Translations under genes and position numbers: made by a program | Shown here: positions 8,337 through 40,237 of the stretch, piece after piece | Position numbering within the stretch: the stretch's first letter is position 1 | How the letters are laid out: each line of letters opens with the position of its first letter | Notes under the pieces: model-generated | What the model was told of the DNA's origin: nothing | Databases searched by the model: none | Seen by the model: only the letters and a program-made list of their open reading frames with translations | Assembly (NCBI GenBank): GCA_004173515.1 | Contig: SECN01000020.1 | Location: forward strand, 1 to 64,000 | From: Myxococcaceae bacterium | GTDB lineage: Bacteria; Myxococcota; Myxococcia; Myxococcales; Myxococcaceae | DNA: 64,000 nt | Direction: 5' to 3'

Positions 8337-9596
8337 ATGAAGTCAGCAGCACGGCAGTGGTGGGGGTGGATGCTCTTCGTGGTCAGCGCCGTGATGGTGG
8401 GCTGTGGGGGCGAGCCTTCTGCTTCCGGTGCCAACCAGGAGGCAAGGACCGAGCCTCTGGCGTTGAGGGCTCCGGCGAGGGTTGTCAGCAACCGCCTCAC
8501 GCAAGGGGGCCGGATCGCGGCCGGCTGGTACCACACCGTGGCCGTGCTGGAGGACGACACGGTGTGGGCCTGGGGTGAGAACACCTTCGGACAGGTCGGT
8601 GACGGGACGAACGCCCAGCGGACCGCGCCGGTGCGGGTGGGGGAGCTGACGGAGGTGACGGCGGTGAGCGGGGGCGCCTTCCACTCGGTGGCGTTGAAGG
8701 CGGACGGCACGGTGTGGAGCTGGGGTTACAACGTCTATGGACAGCTCGGTGACCTGACGACCTTCGCGCGCAACGCGCCGGTGCAGGTGGACGGGCTCAC
8801 GGAGGTCACCGCCATCGCCGCGGGGGGCTACCATTCCGTGGCGTTGAAGGCGGACGGCACGGTGTGGACCTGGGGCTACAACGGCTATGGCCAGCTCGGG
8901 GATGGGACGGACACGGAGCGTGCGCAGGCCCGGCGGGTGCCGGAGCTCACGGGGATCACCTCCATCGCCACGGGCCGCAACCACGTGCTGGCCTTGAAGG
9001 ACGACGGCACGGTGTGGATCTGGGGCGACAACACGTTTGGCCAATTGGGGGATGGGACGACGGTGCATCGCTTCGCGCCGGTGGAGGTGCCGGGCCTGAC
9101 GGACGTCACGGGCGTCTTCGCCGGCATCTTCCACTCGTTCGCCGTGAGACAGGACGGCACGGTGTGGGCCTGGGGCTACAACGTCTATGGCCAGCTTGGA
9201 GATGGAACGACCCTGGAGCGCCATGCACCGGTGCAGGTGTTGGATTTGACGGAGATCACCGCCCTGGCCGCGGGGGGCTTCCACACGCTGGCGTTGAAGG
9301 CGGACGGCACGGTGTGGGCCTGGGGCTACAACGGCTATGGCCAGCTCGGGGATGGCACCGACAGCGAGCGCAGCAGGGCCGCGATCGTCCCCGACTTCAC
9401 GGGCGTCACCGTCGTGGCCGCTGGCTACAATCACTCGCTCGCCGTGAACGCGGACGGTCTCGTGTGGTCCTGGGGCTACAACGACTTCGGCCAACTGGGG
9501 GACGGGACGACCGTGCACCACCGTTCGCCGGAGGAGGTGACCGTCATCGAGGAGGTCCCGGAAGGCGTGCCGGCGACATCCTCGGACCTGCATTGA
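8337..9596 (+). CDS. RCC1-repeat lipoprotein, short form
   Basis: A 419-residue surface lipoprotein. The leader MKSAARQWWGWMLF ends in a lipobox-like MVGCGG. After a short linker there are seven tandem 50-residue RCC1 units, each with the WxWGxNxxGQLGDGT core, enough for one complete seven-bladed beta-propeller. RCC1 propellers act in protein or carbohydrate binding; no ligand can be inferred here. Unlike the three long paralogues at 37.8, 48.0 and 61.2 kb, it lacks the Ig/PKD-like stalk and has a different leader. GAAAGAGG precedes the ATG. The upstream 298 bp to the PhzF gene has no other gene. Confidence 0.88.
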   Translation: MKSAARQWWGWMLFVVSAVMVGCGGEPSASGANQEARTEPLALRAPARVVSNRLTQGGRIAAGWYHTVAVLEDDTVWAWGENTFGQVGDGTNAQRTAPVRVGELTEVTAVSGGAFHSVALKADGTVWSWGYNVYGQLGDLTTFARNAPVQVDGLTEVTAIAAGGYHSVALKADGTVWTWGYNGYGQLGDGTDTERAQARRVPELTGITSIATGRNHVLALKDDGTVWIWGDNTFGQLGDGTTVHRFAPVEVPGLTDVTGVFAGIFHSFAVRQDGTVWAWGYNVYGQLGDGTTLERHAPVQVLDLTEITALAAGGFHTLALKADGTVWAWGYNGYGQLGDGTDSERSRAAIVPDFTGVTVVAAGYNHSLAVNADGLVWSWGYNDFGQLGDGTTVHHRSPEEVTVIEEVPEGVPATSSDLH

Positions 9597-9745
9597 TGTC
9601 GGCTGCGCTCGCTTGATGCCGGGCGGTGCTGAGAGGATGGGGGAGCGCCCGCTGCAAGGGCCTTCCCCCTCGCCGACACGTACGCCCCGGAGAATCACGG
9701 GGCGGGGCTAGGCGTGGCGGGAGGCTCGGGAGAGACTGACGCCCG

Positions 9746-10837
9746 GTGCCTGGCTCCTCCCCATCTCCCACCCTGCGGCAGTGCCTGGACGGCAGGCGCA
9801 ACAACCTGGACTTCATCCGGTTCATCGCCGCGGTGGGCGTCATCTTCTCGCATGCGTTCCCCCTGGGGCAGGGCGCGGGAGCACCGGAGCCCTTCGAGGC
9901 GTGGACCCACGGGCAGATGACGCTGGGCCGGCTGTGCGTGGCGGTGTTCCTGATCATCAGCGGGGTGCTCATCACCCAGAGCTTCGAGCGTTCGCCGGGC
10001 CTGGCGCGCTACCTGTGGGCGCGGGCGCTGCGAATCCTTCCCGGGCTGGCGGGCGTGTTGCTGGTGAGTGCGTTCCTGCTCGGGCCCGCGCTGACGGAGC
10101 TGCCGCTGGGGCGCTATTTCCAGTCACCGGAGACGTATCTGTATGTCCTGCGCAACCTCACGCTGTACCAGTCCCAGTGGAACCTGCCGGGCGTCTTTCC
10201 GCGCAATGCCTATCCCGGTGCGGTGAATGGCTCGCTGTGGTCGCTGTCGTACGAAGTCGGGTTCTACCTGCTGGTGGCGGGGCTGGGCGCGACGGGCCTG
10301 TTGAGGCGACCGATGGCGCTGCTGGGCTGGGCGGTGGCGGTGCTGGTGCCCTTCGTGCCGCGCGTGGGCCCCCGGCTGAACCTCTGGCCGGAGCTGTACC
10401 TCTACTTCGGCGGCGGTCTGTTGCTGTACCTGTTCCGGGACCGGCTGCGGATGAGCCCCTGGGGGGCGCTGGGCTGCGTGGTGGTGCTGGTGGTGACCGC
10501 GCAGTGGGGAGGCCTGAAGTACGCGGTGGGGGGCTGTGGAACGTATCTGGTGCTGTACCTGGCCTTCCTTCCGAGCCGCCTCTCTGGCTTCGCGCGTCAC
10601 GGCGACTTCTCCTACGGCGTGTATGTCTATGCGTTCCCGGTGCAGCAGACCGTGACCTGGCTGCTGGGCGGAACCGTGGCGTGGTGGGTGAACGCCACGC
10701 TGTCGCTGCCCGTGGTCGTGCTGCTGGCGGCGCTCTCCTGGCATCTGGTGGAGAAGCGGGCGCTCCGGCTGAAGAACTCGCCCCCGGTGTTTGGGTTCAT
10801 GGCCCGCTTCTCTGTCAAAGTGCCCCCTCGGAAGTAG
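9746..10837 (+). CDS. Acyltransferase-3 family membrane protein (OafA/YrhL-like)
   Basis: A 363-residue integral membrane protein with about ten hydrophobic helices. The N-terminal motif RRNNLDFIRFIAAVGVIFSH carries the conserved R-x(10)-H pattern of the acyltransferase-3 family, and GSLWSLSYEVGFYLL matches its second conserved region. Members O-acylate extracytoplasmic glycans, lipopolysaccharide or secondary metabolites. The GTG start at 9746 is the first in-frame start before the conserved N-terminus, and no strong ribosome-binding site is visible. The neighbours give no clear substrate. Confidence 0.88.
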   Translation: MPGSSPSPTLRQCLDGRRNNLDFIRFIAAVGVIFSHAFPLGQGAGAPEPFEAWTHGQMTLGRLCVAVFLIISGVLITQSFERSPGLARYLWARALRILPGLAGVLLVSAFLLGPALTELPLGRYFQSPETYLYVLRNLTLYQSQWNLPGVFPRNAYPGAVNGSLWSLSYEVGFYLLVAGLGATGLLRRPMALLGWAVAVLVPFVPRVGPRLNLWPELYLYFGGGLLLYLFRDRLRMSPWGALGCVVVLVVTAQWGGLKYAVGGCGTYLVLYLAFLPSRLSGFARHGDFSYGVYVYAFPVQQTVTWLLGGTVAWWVNATLSLPVVVLLAALSWHLVEKRALRLKNSPPVFGFMARFSVKVPPRK

Positions 10838-10911
10838 GGTTGCCTCCATTCGTAAGCCAGCGGCACAATCCGAAGAATCGACATGCGCTACATCCTGCTG
10901 GTGAGGCTGTC

Positions 10912-11412
10912 ATGAGGGTTCCAATTACAGTCGGGCCAGGCCGGGTGCGCTTCGCTTCGCTCATGGCGGGCGCGGCACTGTTGCTTTTCTTCGGCTGTAC
11001 TTCCGCCATCGCTCATGAAGCAAAAAGGGCAGGCCGAACGACGTTTGCCTTGGCTCAAAATGAGTGCAACCAAAGTGATTCTACCCTCTCTTGTTGCCTG
11101 AAGAAATATCCGTACAGTCCTGAGAGCTGCGGAGGTGAAGCGCCTGTCAGGTCTCCTCAGCCGCCCATCCTCCTCCCTCCACCGGGGGCTACGGACCCCA
11201 CTAGCGCAGAGGAGTTGCCAACACCCGCAGAGAGAGAACGTTGGCGAAAGGAAATATGCGAGCCACACTATGACAGGTGTGTAGACAAAGGGGGAGGATC
11301 AAAGCCCGGCCGCGTGCACAATGAAACGCAATGCAAAGCCTGTTACGAATACTGCACGCGCAGAGGTTTTTGGCCCACCTCGGCCAATGGGAAAAGGTGC
11401 CCAGGGGGATGA
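10912..11412 (+). CDS. SitA-like lipoprotein toxin (putative)
   Basis: A 166-residue lipoprotein. A basic start and hydrophobic leader end in LLLFFGC with Cys29 as the lipidation site. A proline-rich linker follows, then a Cys-rich C-terminal domain (IC..Y..C, then CKACYEYC, ending RGFWP....CPGG). In the middle is an SCCLKKYP segment. This layout resembles the SitA polymorphic lipoprotein toxins that myxobacteria deliver to kin by outer-membrane exchange; the assignment is from memory of that family, not a search. The stop codon overlaps the start of the next gene (ATGA), the usual toxin/immunity coupling. Base composition is visibly more AT-rich than the flanks, suggesting transfer. Alternative: a secreted Cys-rich protein of unrelated function. 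Confidence 0.55.
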   Translation: MRVPITVGPGRVRFASLMAGAALLLFFGCTSAIAHEAKRAGRTTFALAQNECNQSDSTLSCCLKKYPYSPESCGGEAPVRSPQPPILLPPPGATDPTSAEELPTPAERERWRKEICEPHYDRCVDKGGGSKPGRVHNETQCKACYEYCTRRGFWPTSANGKRCPGG

Positions 11413-11951
11413 AAAACCACCGGATGCAGAGGGCAGAGCGCGAACCCGTTGGCGCACTGGAGAGCGGCAGGCTCCACCTCTCTTTGTCAAAAGCAACCTT
11501 CGGGGAGTTCGAGCGCGCATTCCTGGAATGCCAGCAAGCATGGCTGCGCAAGGCGAAGACGCCGAAAGAGCGACTTGTCATCAAGCGAAGGACGGCTGAA
11601 GACATCTTGATGGGCGCTTACGGACGCGAATGCACCTGGAATGAATTCAACCGGGCTCTGCGGCGCACCGAAAAGCTGGGCTACGACAACCCAGGAAGGC
11701 GCGCGCACGTCGCGTGTCTTTTCGCGTTGACCATCAAGCAGTTTCCCAGCCAGGCCGAGAGGGCTCGGCGGACGTTGGATGAGGCAGAGAGGCACTTGCT
11801 TTTCCTGCGCAAAGCCCACCCCGTGCGGAGGGAGAATCTGAAAGACATTCAACGCATCCGACGGATGGCTGGATGGGAGACAAGCGCTCCACGGACGCGC
11901 CAGGCGCTTGTTGCCACTGCTCATCGGGCCGGCTCCACGGACTCAGCGTGA
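11409..11951 (+). CDS. Putative immunity protein of the lipoprotein toxin
   Basis: A 180-residue protein with no signal peptide or membrane segment, hence cytoplasmic. It is rich in Arg, Lys and Glu and predicted mostly helical, with repeated (E/R)RARRTLDEAERHLLFL-type helices. I recognise no named domain. The ATG at 11409 overlaps the upstream stop by four bases and sits right after AGGGGG, so translation is coupled to the toxin-like gene. A perfect 10-bp hairpin with a pyrimidine tail ends the pair at 12023-12046. Immunity function is inferred from this arrangement only. Confidence 0.55.
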   Translation: MKNHRMQRAEREPVGALESGRLHLSLSKATFGEFERAFLECQQAWLRKAKTPKERLVIKRRTAEDILMGAYGRECTWNEFNRALRRTEKLGYDNPGRRAHVACLFALTIKQFPSQAERARRTLDEAERHLLFLRKAHPVRRENLKDIQRIRRMAGWETSAPRTRQALVATAHRAGSTDSA

Positions 11952-12022
11952 CGTAGCCGCCCGCCCCGTGGCACCGGCCATTCAGAGGCGGCTCATTCCG
12001 GACTTGGGACCGTGATGAGGAA

Positions 12023-12046
12023 GCCCGGAGCCGTGAGGCTCCGGGC
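12023..12046. terminator. Intrinsic terminator after toxin/immunity-like pair
   Basis: GCCCGGAGCC and GGCTCCGGGC form a perfect 10-bp stem with a GTGA loop, followed by CCTTCTT. It lies between the pair and the convergent protease gene and can serve the + strand operon; the stem works on both strands. Confidence 0.8.
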
Positions 12047-12095
12047 CCTTCTTGAGTGCACGTGGGCCCGGGTCGGCTGCCCGCGAAGCCCGTTG

Positions 12096-13967
12096 TCAGG
12101 ATTTGACGACGGTCACATGAATCAGGATGTCGAGGCGCACCTGGGGATCTTTAGAGTCCTGCCCCTGGAGCGGCAGGATGCCCTCATAGGTTCCCGCGTC
12201 GAGCCCCACATTGTCCTCCTGCCGGTATTCCAGCTTGAGGTAGGTGCGTTGCGTGGAGGAGTTGCAGCGGATGGTGGAGTTCATCGAGCGTGCTGAACAC
12301 AGGGTGCGCCGATAACCCCGCAGGTTGAGCACCGCCTGCACCCCATCCGGCCTGCGCACGGGCAGGCGTACCGCCGAATGCAGGGGGTCCATCACCACAA
12401 GGCCCTGGGGGCCTTGACCCGTGAACAGCGCCACGAATCCCAACGTCTCGTAGCCGTCAAACGCAGGCAGCTCGAAGGAACCGTTCGCCCCTGCATTGAT
12501 GATCATCTGCCCCTGTGTCGCCTGGGTGGGATCGAATGGTGGAACGAACGGATCGTACTGATGGTCGAGGATCCGGATGAGTCGGTTCTCTACCAGTTCG
12601 CCCGAGCTGGCGAATGCCTGCAAGGCCAGCCAGCTCTTCAACACCTCTCCCGTGTGGGTCGCCTCGAACGCCTTGACCAGCAACAGCGCATCCTCCTTGG
12701 CCGGCGCGTCCAGGCTGTTGGACCCACTGGAGGTCTTCAGCGCCAGTTGGTAGCGGATGGAGCCGAGTTCCCCCGTCGTCTGGTTCAGGCTCTCCAACGC
12801 CACGATGGAGTGATCCTCGTGATGCTCGATGTCGATGTTGTCGAACGGCACGAGCCGCGTGCCGCTGGCGATCGGCAATTGGCCCACGCTGCCAAAGGGC
12901 AGGGCCTCGAAGTAGCTGGCCTTGACGCTGCCTTCTGGAACAACACGTTCATTGGTTCCTTCAAGCAGCTCGCCGAGCCGGTCATTCAGTGTTTGCGCCG
13001 TCACTCCGACGTTGTACGAGCTGGTCCCGCCGTAGTGGAGGCCGACCAGTTGATGGGAGCCGCGTGAGAGGATGGGAGAGCCGGAAGAGCCTCCTTGCGT
13101 GTCCGCGTCGTGCCTCAGGGTGCTGCCGACGGACAGGATCCGGCTGTAATTGCTGCCAGACATGTCGCCGACATACATCGGGCGGAGCCCGCCGTCGCCG
13201 TGCTGGGGAACATAGATCGGGTCGTCGACCGCCGGATCGGTTGCGCTGAGCTCCAGACCCCCGAAAAGGCGTTTGATGTGCGCGTTCCGGTAGTCGAAGT
13301 CATGCAGTGTGAACAAGGTGTAGTCGAGGCTGCCGCTGCCGCCAGTCGTCAGCAGCTTGTCGGCCCGCACCTTCACCATGTCTTCCGACGGGGTCGAGGC
13401 ATCGCAGGTCGGGTGGAACCAGTTGAACCAGACTTCGAGGCTCCGGAGTTTCTCTTCGGTGGATACCACGTGGTTGTTGGTCAGCATGAAGTTGCCGCTG
13501 CCGATTGAGGAACCTGTTCCCGAGCCGCTGATGACAGCGGTGGCGAGGGAGTGCTGGAAGATTTCGGTCCCCTGGAAACAGACCAGGGGGCGACGCTCAT
13601 CATCGCCAATGATCGCACGCAGGGACGCCCGGTACTCCAGGTGGCTGACCTTGATGCTGGCGTCCTGGCGCGTTCCTTTCCTGGGCAGCACCACTTTGAC
13701 GACAGCCGTATCCCCCACGACCGTCACCATGCCGTCCGACAGGTCGGCCGGTGCATGGATGCGGACATCCTCGCGAGTCACATTGGAGATCTCGATGTAT
13801 GCCCCGGCGGGCAGTTGGATTTTCGAGAAGAAGAGCCTGATGAACTCCGCGTCGAACTGATGAAAGGTGGTGAGATGGATCTCCGCGAGGGCTGGTGATG
13901 AGAGCAGTTCCAGGCTGAGGTGCCGGGTCAGAAAGACTTCGGTCGAGGGGCTCGTTCTTCCGTCCAT
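12096..13967 (-). CDS. Trypsin-like (S1-fold) serine protease with long C-terminal region
   Basis: A 623-residue protein with a complete catalytic triad. Counting from 13967, His166 is in LTNNHVV, Asp215 in SLDYTLF and Ser295 in GGSSGSP. The roughly 130 residues before the protease fold and 300 after it match nothing I recognise; the tail has beta-rich segments. No signal peptide is visible from this start, so it may be intracellular or use an atypical export route. The ATG at 13967 is chosen for GGAG ten bases upstream; ATG 14006 and an open frame further upstream are alternatives with poorer ribosome-binding sites. It follows the NRPS stop by 185 bp on the same strand and could be co-transcribed with it, but no functional link is evident. 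Confidence 0.82.
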   Translation of the reverse strand: MDGRTSPSTEVFLTRHLSLELLSSPALAEIHLTTFHQFDAEFIRLFFSKIQLPAGAYIEISNVTREDVRIHAPADLSDGMVTVVGDTAVVKVVLPRKGTRQDASIKVSHLEYRASLRAIIGDDERRPLVCFQGTEIFQHSLATAVISGSGTGSSIGSGNFMLTNNHVVSTEEKLRSLEVWFNWFHPTCDASTPSEDMVKVRADKLLTTGGSGSLDYTLFTLHDFDYRNAHIKRLFGGLELSATDPAVDDPIYVPQHGDGGLRPMYVGDMSGSNYSRILSVGSTLRHDADTQGGSSGSPILSRGSHQLVGLHYGGTSSYNVGVTAQTLNDRLGELLEGTNERVVPEGSVKASYFEALPFGSVGQLPIASGTRLVPFDNIDIEHHEDHSIVALESLNQTTGELGSIRYQLALKTSSGSNSLDAPAKEDALLLVKAFEATHTGEVLKSWLALQAFASSGELVENRLIRILDHQYDPFVPPFDPTQATQGQMIINAGANGSFELPAFDGYETLGFVALFTGQGPQGLVVMDPLHSAVRLPVRRPDGVQAVLNLRGYRRTLCSARSMNSTIRCNSSTQRTYLKLEYRQEDNVGLDAGTYEGILPLQGQDSKDPQVRLDILIHVTVVKS

Positions 13968-14152
13968 GGCTCGCTCCAAGGGTGGCATTCGAGAAAGGGT
14001 GGCCATGCCCGAGGCGATGAGGACCGTTCCGAGACCCCAGGTCCTCCCCTGCGACCGAGGGGCAGTCCGCCCATGGCTCGCCTCCCTTGGATGCGTGGGG
14101 GACGACTCCACCCTGTGGTTATAAAGACAGACACAGGGTGGCCATGGGGACG

Positions 14153-37195
<23,043 letters not shown>

Positions 37196-37406
37196 CTCAT
37201 GAACTCCGCACTCGGGAACGCCAAAGCACGCGAGCACCCCCCGGGGGCGGTGGGCTCGCGGAGATTCCGACCTGAAGCAGAAGCCGGCTTGACGTCCCGG
37301 GCCCCTCTCCCGAGAGGGGCACGCGGGTGGGTCAAGTTCACGAGGGCGAGATTATTTCGCCAGCGAGCGGCCTGTCATGGGCCGCCTCGGGGACCTCCCC
37401 AGGTAG

Positions 37407-37425
37407 ATACAGGTATTTACTGTAT
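37407..37425. promoter_or_regulatory. Candidate operator palindrome ATACAG-N7-CTGTAT
   Basis: Perfect 6-bp inverted repeat with a 7-base AT-rich spacer, in an AT-rich pocket of an otherwise GC-rich region, 212 bp upstream of the NRPS start and 348 bp upstream of the RCC1 lipoprotein. Its symmetry and position suit a regulator-binding site. The binding protein is unknown. Confidence 0.35.
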
Positions 37426-37589
37426 TGCGTGGTTCCTGGAGGTGGGAGGTCAAAGGACGCTCCAGCCCTTCCGGGGAACGCGGGCCCCCGTGCCGGTCTC
37501 CCGGGTGGAGGGGAGGCAGGCGCCGGGACCGGCTGCCGCCAGTCGCGGGGATTCAGGGGCTTGATATGTGTTTCAAACCGCCCGACCCC

Positions 37590-37772
37590 CTCTGAAGAAG
37601 AGGGTGCGCGAGCGGTCCGAAGATACCTCCTCGGTGCGGGGGCGACTCAGGAGCGCGTGCGTGGGTCTGCTCGTAGAGTCCCGCGCCCCTCTCCTCGGAA
37701 GCGCCGTCCGTCCGCGTGAGCGCGGATTCCCGGCGGGAGAGGACTTTCAAGTCCCACACTCCGGAGAAGCGC
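37590..37772 (+). promoter_or_regulatory. Conserved upstream/leader block of long RCC1 lipoproteins (copy 1)
   Basis: This block matches 60985-61173 almost base for base apart from small indels. It includes a CCGAAG...CTCGG hairpin-like element at about 37616-37633, a GGTGCGGGGGCGACTCAG block, a TAGAGTCCCGCGCCCCTCTCC-like block (written with one base short of full), and TTTCAAGTCCCAC just before the start. It likely holds the promoter and a structured 5' leader. Confidence 0.6.
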
Positions 37773-40145
37773 ATGCGAAGAGAGAGTCGAAGTGGGTTGG
37801 CGGTGCTGGCCCTGGGTCTGGTGTTGGCATTGGCCGGGTGCGGCGGTGCGCAAGGACACGAGGCCCGGGAGGGAAGCGCGCAGGCGGTGGTGACGCTGCC
37901 CCAGGCGCTGAGTGCCAGCGACGTGACTCGCGTGGAGCTCACCGCGTCAGGCGCGGGGATGACGACGCGCACGGACGCGCTGGTGAAGACGGGTGGGCAG
38001 TGGGGTGGGGTGCTGGGCCAACTGCCCGCCGGAGGCGGCCGCACCTTCAGCGCGCAGGCCTTCGATGCCTCCAACACCGTGCGCTACGCGGGCCAGGTGG
38101 CGCCCGTCACGATTCAGGCCGGTCAGACGACGGCGGTGACGCTGCTGCTGCAAGAGATGAACGCGCCCCCGCCCTTCGACAACGCCGCGCCGCGCATCCT
38201 CTCCCTGGTGGCCAGTCCCGGCACCGTGGCCCCGGGCGGCCAGGTGGCCCTCCAGGCCACCGCGGAAGACCCGAACGCGGGCGACACGCTGACGTACGCC
38301 TGGACGGCCAGCACGGGCAGCTTCAGCGCCCCCTCCAGCCTCACCAGCGCGTGGACGGCGCCGGCCACGGCCGGCCCGGTGGTGCTGACGCTCACGGTGA
38401 CGGACTCCAAGGGCGCCAGCTCCGCCCTGAGCGTCACCCTCACCGTGAGCACCGGCGCTGGGAGCGCCGCCGTCAACGTCTCCTTCAACACCTGGCCCCG
38501 GGTGGCGGGCGTGACGGCCCTGCCGTCCTCCGTCGCCGTGGGCCAGGCCACCCAGGTGACGGCCTCCGCCAGCGACGCGGACGGGGACAGCCTCGGCTAC
38601 GCGTGGACGGCCAGCTGCGCCGGCACCTGGGCGAATGCCACCTCCGCCACCGCCAGCTTCACCCCCTCGGCCCAACCTTCGGGCGACACGTGCTCCCTCA
38701 CCGTGGTGGCACGTGACGGTCGCGGCGGGCAGGGCATCGGCAGCCTCACCCTCCACGTGGCGACGTCGCCCACCACGGGACGCTTCCCGCCCGAGGTGGT
38801 GGAGGCCTTCCAGTCCGTCGCCTCGGTGCCCGCGGGTGGCGGCACCGTCATCTTCCATGTTCAGGCCAGGGATCCGCAGGGCAGCGCGCTGACCTTCGCC
38901 TGGGGCGCCAGCACCGGCTCGCTGGGCACCGCCACCAGCGCCGCCACCACCAGCGAAGTCCTCTGGACAGCGCCCTCGTGCGTGCCCTCCGGCAACCCGC
39001 CCACCGTGACGGCCACCGCCACCAACGCCCTGGGTCTCTCCACCTCCTACGCCTTCGCCCTCCAGGGCGGCACCGCCTGCGTCGTGAGCCCCGGGGCGCG
39101 TCTCGTGGCGGGCGGAGTTCACGATCTCGCCGCGAAGCAGGACGGCACCGTCTGGGCCTGGGGCTACAATCACTCCGGCCAGCTCGGCGACGGGACAGGC
39201 ACAAGGCGCCTCACGCCCGTGCCGGTGCAGGGGCTGACGGGCGTCCTGGCGCTTGCCGCGGGCTACCAACATTCGCTCGCCTTGAAGCCGGACGGCACCG
39301 TCTGGGCCTGGGGCTACAACGCGCAGGGCCAGCTCGGGGATGGAACGCTCACGGACCGCCCCAGACCCGTGCAGGTGCAGGCCTTGATGGGCGTCGCGGC
39401 CCTCGTCGCTGGCGAATCCCATTCACTTGCATTGAAGCAGGACGGCACCGTCTGGACCTGGGGCTACAACGCACAGGGCCAGCTTGGCGACGGAACCGTC
39501 ATGAACCGCTCCAGTCCCGTGCAGGTGCCGGGCTTGACGGGTGTCGCGGCCATCGCCGTCGGCACCCGCTTTACGCTCGCCTTGAAGCCGGATGGCACCG
39601 TCTGGGCCTGGGGCCAGAACTCCGACGGTCAGCTTGGCGATGGGACTGTCACGACGCGCCTCACGCCCGTGCAGGTGCAGGGCTTGACGGGCGTCGCGGC
39701 CCTCGCCGCTGGCGACTCCCACACGCTGGCCTTGAAGCAGGATGGCACCGTCTGGGCCTGGGGCTACAACGCACAGGGCCAGCTCGGCGACGGGACCGCC
39801 ACGAACCGCCTCACGCCCGTGCAGGCACAGGGTTTGACGGGCGTCGCGACCCTCGCCGCTGGCTTCCACTATTCACTCGCCTCGAAGTCGGACGGCACCG
39901 TCTGGGCCTGGGGTCGTAACTCAGACGGCCAGTTCGGCGACGGAACCGTTTCGGACCGCCTCACGCCCCAGCCGATGCCGGGCCTGACGAGCGGTGCAAC
40001 CCTCGCCGCCGGCTACTTCCATGTGCTCGCCTTGAAGCCGGACGGCACCCTCTGGGCCTGGGGGAACAACACCCAGGGTCAGCTTGGAGACGGAACCGCC
40101 ACGAACCGCCTCACGCCCGTGCAGGTGCAGGGCCTGAGCCTTTAA
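37773..40145 (+). CDS. Long RCC1-repeat lipoprotein (paralogue A)
   Basis: A 790-residue surface lipoprotein. The leader MRRESRSGLAVLALGLVLAL ends in the lipobox LAGC. An N-terminal domain of about 110 residues (VVTLPQALSASDV through VTLLLQEMNAP) is followed by three PKD/Ig-like beta-sandwich units to about residue 440, then seven 50-residue RCC1 units with the WAWGYNxxGQLGDGT core. The layout suggests a lipid anchor, a stalk and one seven-bladed propeller for binding outside the cell. It shares leader, stalk and propeller with the genes at 47990 and 61174. The ATG at 37773 is fixed by the leader and by the conserved GGAG upstream. A hairpin terminator follows 8 bp after the stop. Confidence 0.88.
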   Translation: MRRESRSGLAVLALGLVLALAGCGGAQGHEAREGSAQAVVTLPQALSASDVTRVELTASGAGMTTRTDALVKTGGQWGGVLGQLPAGGGRTFSAQAFDASNTVRYAGQVAPVTIQAGQTTAVTLLLQEMNAPPPFDNAAPRILSLVASPGTVAPGGQVALQATAEDPNAGDTLTYAWTASTGSFSAPSSLTSAWTAPATAGPVVLTLTVTDSKGASSALSVTLTVSTGAGSAAVNVSFNTWPRVAGVTALPSSVAVGQATQVTASASDADGDSLGYAWTASCAGTWANATSATASFTPSAQPSGDTCSLTVVARDGRGGQGIGSLTLHVATSPTTGRFPPEVVEAFQSVASVPAGGGTVIFHVQARDPQGSALTFAWGASTGSLGTATSAATTSEVLWTAPSCVPSGNPPTVTATATNALGLSTSYAFALQGGTACVVSPGARLVAGGVHDLAAKQDGTVWAWGYNHSGQLGDGTGTRRLTPVPVQGLTGVLALAAGYQHSLALKPDGTVWAWGYNAQGQLGDGTLTDRPRPVQVQALMGVAALVAGESHSLALKQDGTVWTWGYNAQGQLGDGTVMNRSSPVQVPGLTGVAAIAVGTRFTLALKPDGTVWAWGQNSDGQLGDGTVTTRLTPVQVQGLTGVAALAAGDSHTLALKQDGTVWAWGYNAQGQLGDGTATNRLTPVQAQGLTGVATLAAGFHYSLASKSDGTVWAWGRNSDGQFGDGTVSDRLTPQPMPGLTSGATLAAGYFHVLALKPDGTLWAWGNNTQGQLGDGTATNRLTPVQVQGLSL

Positions 40146-40153
40146 CGATGTGC

Positions 40154-40180
40154 AGGGCGCCTGTGTCTGGCAGGCGCCCT
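40154..40180. terminator. Hairpin terminator after RCC1 lipoprotein A
   Basis: AGGGCGCCTG and CAGGCGCCCT form a perfect 10-bp stem with a 7-base loop starting 8 bp after the stop codon. It lies between convergent genes. There is no clear T-tract, as is common in very GC-rich genomes. Confidence 0.7.
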
Positions 40181-40237
40181 CTCCCCCGCGGACGTCTGGG
40201 GGAAAGGGGCCCAGGGGCAGGGTGACAGCGATTGCTG

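Larger units (their letters stand above)
37196..37772. other. Divergent intergenic region, NRPS and RCC1 lipoprotein
   Basis: A 577-bp non-coding stretch between the divergent NRPS and RCC1 lipoprotein starts. It is less GC-rich around 37345-37430 and contains an ATACAG/CTGTAT palindrome. The half nearest the RCC1 gene (37590-37772) is the duplicated upstream block shared with the gene at 61174. I see no gene in it. Confidence 0.7.

Noticed and set aside
8527-9540. Regular 150-bp spacing that could suggest a CRISPR or satellite array
   Set aside because: The period equals one RCC1 unit, and the sequence is coding and varies at third positions as expected for protein repeats.
9683-9704. CGCCCC/GGGGCG hairpin as a terminator of the short RCC1 gene
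   Set aside because: Only a 6-bp stem with a long loop in GC-rich DNA, nearly 90 bp after the stop; not distinguishable from chance.
12096-13967. Protease as an NRPS tailoring or release enzyme
   Set aside because: It lies downstream on the same strand, but nothing in the sequence links it to peptide maturation; adjacency alone is insufficient.
38978-39919. Open frames overlapping the RCC1 genes with repeated Arg/Gly motifs
   Set aside because: They only repeat because the RCC1 DNA repeats in every 150 bases; they are out-of-frame readings of the propeller units.
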